Shown here piece after piece: positions 5,706 through 10,388 of a stretch of DNA of 10,388 nt. A model generated the notes under the pieces. It saw only the letters and a program-made list of their open reading frames with translations. It ran no database searches and had not been told where the DNA came from. Both the position numbers and the translations under genes were made by a program. Each line of letters starts with the position of its first letter. Position 1 is the first letter of the stretch. This DNA comes from Leclercia sp. UBA7405 (GTDB lineage Bacteria > Pseudomonadota > Gammaproteobacteria > Enterobacterales > Enterobacteriaceae): contig DKMV01000034.1 in NCBI GenBank assembly GCA_002469605.1, positions 1 through 10,388 on the forward strand. Direction: 5' to 3'.

Positions 5706-7250
5706 TCAGAGAAACGTCTCAACGGCTTCTCGCATTTTTTTGACATGCAGCCCGTAGACCACCTGAACGTTGTTACCTTGTTTGATAATCCCTTTCGCGC
5801 CGGTCGCCTTCAGGCGCGGCTCGTCCACCATCGCCACGTCTTTAACCGTGACGCGCAGGCGGGTGTAGCAGTTATCCACCACCTCAATATTTTCCCGCCC
5901 GCCGAGGCCCACGACGATGGATTCGCCCAGCCCGTCGTTGTTGCCCTTCGCCTGGTACTCCTGCTTGCTGTACAGGCGCGTCTCCTGCTCCTCATCCTCG
6001 CGCCCCGGCGTCTTCATGTTGAAGCGCAGGATCAGGAAGCGGAACACCAGGAAATAGAGGGCGAACATAATCAGCCCGACCAGGATGTACATCGGCCAGT
6101 TAGACTTTTCGGTGCCCAGCGGCAGGTTATAGAGAATGAAGTCAATAATGCCGTTAGCGCCGATGGCGTGAACGCCGAACAGGGAGAAGAGCATCATGCC
6201 GATCCCGGTCAGTACCGCGTGCACCACAAACAGCAGTGGGGCGACAAACAGGAAGGAGAACTCGATAGGCTCGGTTACCCCCACCAGCAGCGAGGTGAGC
6301 GCCGCCGGGATAAGAATCGCTTTGGCCGCCGCCTTACGTTCCGGCTTCGCCGTCATATACATCGCCAGCGCCGCCGCCGGCAGGCCGAACATCTTGCTGA
6401 TGCCCCGGGCATCCCACACCACCGTGCTGCTAAGCTGCTTCACCTCCGGGCAGGCCATCTCGGCGAAGTAGATGTTGCGCGCCCCCTGATAAGTGGTGCC
6501 GCACACCTCCTGGGTACCGCCCAGTTCGGTATAGAGGAACGGGGTATAGACCAGATGGTGCAGGCCGGTGGGCACCAGAATGCGCTCAAGGAAACCATAC
6601 ACCGCCACCCCGAACGGGCCTGAGCCTTTGATAGCGAGCGCCAAAGCGCTGATGCCGTGCTGGGCAAAGGGCCACAGTTCGCTCATGACCACCCCCAGCA
6701 GCATCGAGACCGGCAGCATAATGATGGCAACGAAGCAGTGGCCGGAGTAGATCGCCATCGCGCCGTTAAACTGCACGCTGGAATATTTGTTATAGAGATA
6801 GCCTGAGAGCGCCCCGGTCAGGATCCCGGCAAAGACGCCCATCTCCAGCACCTGCACCCCGAGCACCATCGCCTGGCCGGCCGCCTTCATCTGGTCTGCT
6901 GGCGCCAGCTCTCCCTGCAGCTGTAAGGTCACGTTCATGGCGTTGATAAACACCACAAAGGTAACGAGGCCGATCAGCGCCGCGTAGCCTTTATCCCGTG
7001 CCGCCAGCCCAATGGGGATCCCCACGGCGAAAACCAGCGCCAGGTTTACCAGCACCGATACCGCCGATTTGGCGATCAGCTGGCCGATGTTCTGCACCAG
7101 CGGGTGGCCGAGGAAAGGTAAATAGTCGGCAAGCGCGCCGTTACCCAGCACGTTGCCAAAGGCAATGAACAGACCGACGATGGGCAGGATAAGTACCGGT
7201 CCGTACAATGATTTTCCGAAATTTTGCAGGGCGTTCACGGCTCGTTTCAT
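5706..7250 (-). CDS. PTS enzyme IICB, glucose family, alpha-glucoside type
   Basis: The product is 514 aa. It transports and phosphorylates a sugar across the inner membrane. The IIC domain (about 1-410) has many hydrophobic segments, beginning with YGPVLILPIVGLFIAFGNVL, and the family motif TEPIEF (residues 326-331). A charged linker (about 410-440; NMKTPGREDEEQETRLYSK) resembles that of E. coli GlvC. The IIB domain (about 440-514) has the phosphorylation site NCYTRLR, Cys461. There is no IIA domain, so EIIA-Glc (Crr) is the likely phosphate donor. I chose the ATG at 7250 (MKRAVNALQNFG), preceded by AAGAGAGATAG; an in-frame GTG at 7277 would add nine residues without better support. It is the first gene of a two-gene unit with the GH4 enzyme, 12 bases apart. 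The substrate class rests on this partner and on the GlvC-like linker. Confidence 0.92.
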   Translation of the reverse strand: MKRAVNALQNFGKSLYGPVLILPIVGLFIAFGNVLGNGALADYLPFLGHPLVQNIGQLIAKSAVSVLVNLALVFAVGIPIGLAARDKGYAALIGLVTFVVFINAMNVTLQLQGELAPADQMKAAGQAMVLGVQVLEMGVFAGILTGALSGYLYNKYSSVQFNGAMAIYSGHCFVAIIMLPVSMLLGVVMSELWPFAQHGISALALAIKGSGPFGVAVYGFLERILVPTGLHHLVYTPFLYTELGGTQEVCGTTYQGARNIYFAEMACPEVKQLSSTVVWDARGISKMFGLPAAALAMYMTAKPERKAAAKAILIPAALTSLLVGVTEPIEFSFLFVAPLLFVVHAVLTGIGMMLFSLFGVHAIGANGIIDFILYNLPLGTEKSNWPMYILVGLIMFALYFLVFRFLILRFNMKTPGREDEEQETRLYSKQEYQAKGNNDGLGESIVVGLGGRENIEVVDNCYTRLRVTVKDVAMVDEPRLKATGAKGIIKQGNNVQVVYGLHVKKMREAVETFL

Positions 7251-7331
7251 GGCTATCTCTCTTATTGAACCGCGCACTCAGGGTGCGTCTTAAGGGTAAA
7301 ATTAGCAGGGATAAGCCAGAAGTAGCTATCT

Positions 7332-7337
7332 ATCTTA
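7332..7337 (-). promoter_or_regulatory. Candidate -10 element for the PTS operon
   Basis: On the minus strand TAAGAT matches four of six bases of the sigma-70 -10 box, about 80 bases before the PTS start codon. The -35 position (about 7355-7360) is AAAGTC and does not match the consensus, as often seen in activator-dependent promoters. It lies downstream of the operator-like palindrome and the CRP-like site in the direction of transcription. Weak on its own; other AT-rich starts nearby cannot be excluded. Confidence 0.3.
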
Positions 7338-7352
7338 TTGTTTTAAAAACAA
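7338..7352. repeat. Small AT-rich palindrome in the PTS control region
   Basis: TTGTTTT-A-AAAACAA is a perfect 7-bp inverted repeat with a one-base centre. It lies between the candidate -10 element and the larger palindrome at 7359-7382. It may be a second protein-binding site or only AT-rich promoter DNA. Confidence 0.3.
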
Positions 7353-7358
7353 ATGACT

Positions 7359-7382
7359 TTAAAGGTAACATGTAACCTTTAA
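7359..7382. promoter_or_regulatory. Near-perfect 24-bp palindrome, candidate operator of the PTS operon
   Basis: The half-sites TTAAAGGT and ACCTTTAA flank the centre AACATGTA; 11 of 12 base pairs are symmetrical, the exception being 7367 with 7374. The site lies 109 bases upstream of the PTS start codon, where it would cover the -35 region of the candidate promoter at 7332-7337. Regulators of the RpiR family bind such palindromes, so the protein at 2590-3360 is the natural candidate; this link is inference. Confidence 0.55.
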
Positions 7383-7385
7383 GGC

Positions 7386-7401
7386 TGTGATCGGCGTAAC
7401 A
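7386..7401. promoter_or_regulatory. Candidate CRP (cAMP receptor protein) binding site
   Basis: TGTGA-TCGGCG-TAACA fits the CRP consensus TGTGA-N6-TCACA in nine of ten core bases. It sits directly upstream of the palindromic operator with respect to the PTS operon, about 60-70 bases from the likely transcription start, a usual activating distance. Catabolite control of an alpha-glucoside PTS is expected. The same site also lies upstream of yfhM. Confidence 0.45.
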
Positions 7402-7462
7402 GTGCCGGAAAGAGAGCGAAAAGGGATTTGCGAGATGCTTTCCAGATTCTTAATTTGGACTT

Positions 7463-7491
7463 TTGTATTAGTGAAACTTGCGGATAATACT
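7463..7491 (+). promoter_or_regulatory. yfhM: Candidate yfhM promoter
   Basis: TTGTAT (7463-7468) and AATACT (7486-7491) are spaced 17 bases apart, 45 bases before the yfhM start. Both boxes match only in part (three and four of six). The -10 region, reading AATACTT, also resembles sigma-S promoters. The overlapping GATAAT at 7483 is a better -10 box but has no well-placed -35 box. Confidence 0.3.
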
Positions 7492-7536
7492 TATCCCGAC
7501 GACGACCAACAGGCCTCTTCAGGCCAGGGATAAAGG

Positions 7537-10388
7537 ATGAAACCGTTTCGCCTTGCCGCGCTCTCACTGGCGCTGCTGACTACTACGCTTGTCGGTTGTG
7601 ATGACAGCAGTGCTACCCCCGCTGCACAGGCCCCGGCCGCTGCTGCCGCGACGCCCGCTGCGCCTGAAGTCACAACTAAACCTGATAACGCGACGCTGGA
7701 AAAACTGGCCGCCCAAAGCCAGGGAAAACCCCTGACCCTGCTGGACGCCTCCGAAATACAGCTCGACGGTGCATCCACCCTGGTGCTCACCTTCTCGGTG
7801 CCGCTCGATCCGGCGCAGGATTTCTCGCGCACGCTGCACCTGGTGGATAAGAAAAGCGGTAAGGTCGACGGAGCATGGGAGCTGGCGCCAAACCTGAAAG
7901 AGCTGCGTTTTCGCCATCTGGAGCCAAACCGGGAGCTGATCGTCACCGTTGAGCGCGGCCTGCTGGCGCTGAACAAAGCCACTTTCGGCATCGATTATGA
8001 AAAAACCATCACCACCCGCAATATTGAGCCCAGCGTCGGCTTCGCCAGCCGCGGCTCGCTGCTGCCGGGCAAGGTTGTCGAGGGGCTGCCGGTAATGGCC
8101 CTGAACGTCAACAACGTTGACGTCAACTTCTACCGGGTGCGGCCCGAGTCCCTGCCGGCCTTTGTCAGCCAGTGGGAGTACCGCAACTCGGTCACCAACT
8201 GGGAATCCGACAACCTGTTAAAGATGGCGGATCTGGTTTATACCGGCCGTTTCGACCTTAACCCGGCGCGTAACACCCGGGAAAAACTGCTGCTGCCGCT
8301 GCGCGATATCAAACCGCTACAGCAGGCGGGGATCTACCTGGCGGTCATGAATCAGGCCGGTCACTACAACTACAGCAATGCGGCAACGCTCTTTACCCTA
8401 AGCGATATTGGTCTGTCGGTGCACCGTTTCCATAACCGGCTGGATATCTTCACCCAGAGCCTGGAAAACGGCGCCGCTCAGGCAGGCATTGAGGTGGTAC
8501 TGCTGAACGATAAAGGCCAGACGCTGGCGCAGGCCACCAGCGACGGCGACGGCCATGCGGTGCTGCAGGGGGATAAAGACGCGGCGCTGATCCTGGCGCG
8601 TAAAGAGGGGCAGACTACCTTACTCGACCTTCATCTTCCTGCGCTCGATCTGGCCGAGTTTGATATCGCCGGGGCGCCCGGGTTCAGCAAGCAGTTCTTT
8701 ATGTTCGGCCCACGCGATCTCTATCGTCCGGGCGAAACGGTGATCCTCAACGGTTTGCTGCGCGACAGCGATGGCAAACCCTTACCCGATCAGCCGGTAA
8801 AACTGGAAGTGCTGCGCCCGGACGGGCAGGTGGCGCGTACCTTCGTCAGCCAGCCTGAAAAGGGGCTGTACCGCTTTAACTATGCGCTGGACAGCGGCGC
8901 TCAGACCGGGATGTGGCATATCCGCGCCAGTACCGGCGATAACCAGCAGCAGATGTGGGATTTCCATGTTGAAGACTTTATGCCGGAGCGGATGGCGCTG
9001 AACATCAGTGGGCAAAAAGCACCGGTCAAACCCCAGGATGACGTCAGCTTCGACGTGACCGGCTATTACCTGTACGGCGCGCCGGCCAACGGCAACAGCC
9101 TGCAGGGGCAACTGTTCCTGCGCCCGCTGCGTGAGGCGGTGAGCGCGCTGCCCGGCTTCCAGTTTGGTGACATTGCCGAAGAGAACCTCAGCCGCAGCCT
9201 GGACGAAGTGCAGCTCACCCTGGATGCCGAAGGCCGTGGCAAGGTCAGCGCTGAAAGTCAGTGGAAAGAGACCCACTCGCCGCTGCAGCTGATACTGCAG
9301 GCCAGTCTGCTGGAATCGGGCGGTCGTCCGGTAACCCGTCGTGCGGAACAGGCCATCTGGCCTGCGGACAGCCTGCCCGGCATTCGCCCGCAGTTCGCCA
9401 GCAAAGCCGTTTATGACTACCGCACCGACACCACCGCTAATCAGCCCATTGTGGATGAGGATAGCCAGGCCAGCTTCGATATCGTCTATACCGATGCCAG
9501 CGGGGCGAAAAAAGCGGTTTCCGGGCTGCAGGTGCGCCTGATCCGTGAACGTCGCGACTATTTCTGGAACTGGTCCGAAAATGAAGGCTGGCAGTCGCAG
9601 TACGACCAAAAAGATCTGGTTGAAGGTGAGCAGACGCTGGATCTAAAAGCCGACGAGACGGGCAAGGTCAGCTTCCCGGTGGAGTGGGGTTCCTATCGCC
9701 TTGAGGTAAAAGCCCCCAATGACACCCTCAGCAGCGTCCGCTTCTGGGCGGGCTACAGCTGGCAGGATAACAGCGACGGACAGGGGTCAGCACGCCCGGA
9801 TCGCGTGACGCTGAAGATGGATAAACCTTCCTATCAGCCAGGCGACACCATTAATCTGCACATCGCCGCCCCGGCTGCCGGTAAAGGCTACGCGATGGTC
9901 GAATCCAGCGAGGGGCCGCTGTGGTGGAAAGAGATCGACGTCCCGGCAGAGGGGCTGGATCTCGCTATTCCGGTGGACAAAGCCTGGAAACGTCACGACC
10001 TCTACCTCAGCACGCTGGTGGTGCGTCCGGGGGATAAATCCAAATCCGCCACGCCGAAGCGTGCGGTGGGCCTGCTGCATCTGCCGATGGGGGACGAAAA
10101 CCGTCGTCTGAATATCGCCCTCGAAAATCCGCAGAAAATGCGCCCCAACCAGACGCTGACGGTGAAAGTCAAAGCCAGTGTGAAGGCGGGGAACGTTCCG
10201 CAGAAAGTGAACGTGCTGCTGTCGGCGGTGGACAGCGGGGTACTGAACATTACCGACTACGTTACTCCGGATCCGTGGCAGGCGTTCTTTGGCCAGAAGC
10301 GCTACGGGGCCGATATGTACGATATCTACGGTCAGATCATTGAAGGGCAGGGGCGTCTGGCGTCGCTGCGCTTTGGTGGCGACGGCGA
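7537..10388 (+). CDS. yfhM: YfhM, bacterial alpha-2-macroglobulin lipoprotein (partial at right edge)
   Basis: The frame is open from the ATG at 7537 to the window end: 950 codons of a protein about 1650 aa long in E. coli (ECAM). The N-terminus is a lipoprotein signal, with basic residues, a hydrophobic core, and lipobox LVGC with Cys21 acylated. Asp22 at +2 predicts retention on the periplasmic face of the inner membrane. An Ala/Pro-rich tether (about 24-48) follows, then macroglobulin-type beta domains; GYSWQDNSDGQG and NITDYVTPDPWQAFFGQKRY match E. coli YfhM. The protein is a periplasmic protease trap paired with Pbp1C (pbpC, expected downstream). The thioester motif CLEQ lies beyond the window. 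AGGGA (7526-7530), 6 bases upstream, supports the start. It is divergent from the PTS operon across a 286-base gap. No frameshift is seen. Confidence 0.96.
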   Translation, partial: MKPFRLAALSLALLTTTLVGCDDSSATPAAQAPAAAAATPAAPEVTTKPDNATLEKLAAQSQGKPLTLLDASEIQLDGASTLVLTFSVPLDPAQDFSRTLHLVDKKSGKVDGAWELAPNLKELRFRHLEPNRELIVTVERGLLALNKATFGIDYEKTITTRNIEPSVGFASRGSLLPGKVVEGLPVMALNVNNVDVNFYRVRPESLPAFVSQWEYRNSVTNWESDNLLKMADLVYTGRFDLNPARNTREKLLLPLRDIKPLQQAGIYLAVMNQAGHYNYSNAATLFTLSDIGLSVHRFHNRLDIFTQSLENGAAQAGIEVVLLNDKGQTLAQATSDGDGHAVLQGDKDAALILARKEGQTTLLDLHLPALDLAEFDIAGAPGFSKQFFMFGPRDLYRPGETVILNGLLRDSDGKPLPDQPVKLEVLRPDGQVARTFVSQPEKGLYRFNYALDSGAQTGMWHIRASTGDNQQQMWDFHVEDFMPERMALNISGQKAPVKPQDDVSFDVTGYYLYGAPANGNSLQGQLFLRPLREAVSALPGFQFGDIAEENLSRSLDEVQLTLDAEGRGKVSAESQWKETHSPLQLILQASLLESGGRPVTRRAEQAIWPADSLPGIRPQFASKAVYDYRTDTTANQPIVDEDSQASFDIVYTDASGAKKAVSGLQVRLIRERRDYFWNWSENEGWQSQYDQKDLVEGEQTLDLKADETGKVSFPVEWGSYRLEVKAPNDTLSSVRFWAGYSWQDNSDGQGSARPDRVTLKMDKPSYQPGDTINLHIAAPAAGKGYAMVESSEGPLWWKEIDVPAEGLDLAIPVDKAWKRHDLYLSTLVVRPGDKSKSATPKRAVGLLHLPMGDENRRLNIALENPQKMRPNQTLTVKVKASVKAGNVPQKVNVLLSAVDSGVLNITDYVTPDPWQAFFGQKRYGADMYDIYGQIIEGQGRLASLRFGGDG

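Noticed and set aside
5745..6623. Open frame of 292 codons antisense to the PTS permease
   Set aside because: It shadows a well-supported gene; its His/Gln/Arg-rich composition is typical of antisense reading.
2573..7536. Mobile element carrying the sugar genes
   Set aside because: No transposase, integrase, tRNA, terminal inverted repeats or flanking direct repeats were seen, and base composition looks like that of the neighbours; an old acquisition or lineage-specific loss remains possible.
8782..9609. Open frame of 275 codons antisense to yfhM
   Set aside because: yfhM is colinear with the E. coli protein here, and the antisense frame has no recognisable domain or ribosome site.
3261..10021. 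Three Chi octamers: minus strand at 3261-3268 and 6281-6288, plus strand at 10014-10021
   Set aside because: GCTGGTGG is frequent in enterobacterial chromosomes and these copies lie inside ordinary genes.

Overview
The window comes from the chromosome of a gamma-proteobacterium of the Enterobacteriaceae, close to Enterobacter, Klebsiella or Leclercia. The conserved backbone fdx–iscX–pepB–sseB–sseA–yfhM is the E. coli/Salmonella gene order. The encoded proteins read as close relatives of the E. coli ones, but coding GC is higher than in E. coli. The genus is an inference; no rRNA or other marker is present.

Layout. Positions 1-332 (+): the end of fdx (ISC ferredoxin) and iscX, the tail of the iron-sulfur assembly operon, followed by a hairpin at 339-366. 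Positions 393-1679 (+): pepB, an M17 aminopeptidase with all expected metal and catalytic residues. Positions 1691-1772: a striking nested palindrome, two 23-nt palindromes that are also arms of a larger inverted repeat. Positions 1796-2572 (+): sseB. Positions 2590-3360 (-): a MurR/RpiR-family regulator. Positions 3363-4205 (-): sseA, 3-mercaptopyruvate sulfurtransferase. Positions 4332-5693 (-): a GH4 6-phospho-alpha-glucosidase. Positions 5706-7250 (-): a PTS enzyme IICB permease. Positions 7251-7536: a divergent regulatory region with a candidate operator and a CRP-like site. From 7537 to the right edge (+): the N-terminal ~950 codons of yfhM, the bacterial alpha-2-macroglobulin lipoprotein.

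How the genes work together. The accessory part is a three-gene alpha-glucoside system of the glv/mal/agl type: the PTS permease imports and phosphorylates a disaccharide, and the GH4 enzyme splits the disaccharide 6-phosphate. An RpiR-family protein with a sugar-phosphate-sensing SIS domain probably controls both. The permease has no IIA domain and presumably uses EIIA-Glc (Crr) encoded elsewhere. Unusually, the housekeeping gene sseA lies between the PTS/glycosidase pair and the regulator, all on the minus strand. A terminator-like hairpin separates the glycosidase from sseA, and the regulator starts 2 nt after the sseA stop codon.

No CRISPR array, tRNA, rRNA, transposase or phage gene was seen. 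I found no convincing evidence of a wholly new biological system. The best leads are the split sugar operon around sseA, its control region, and the nested palindrome.
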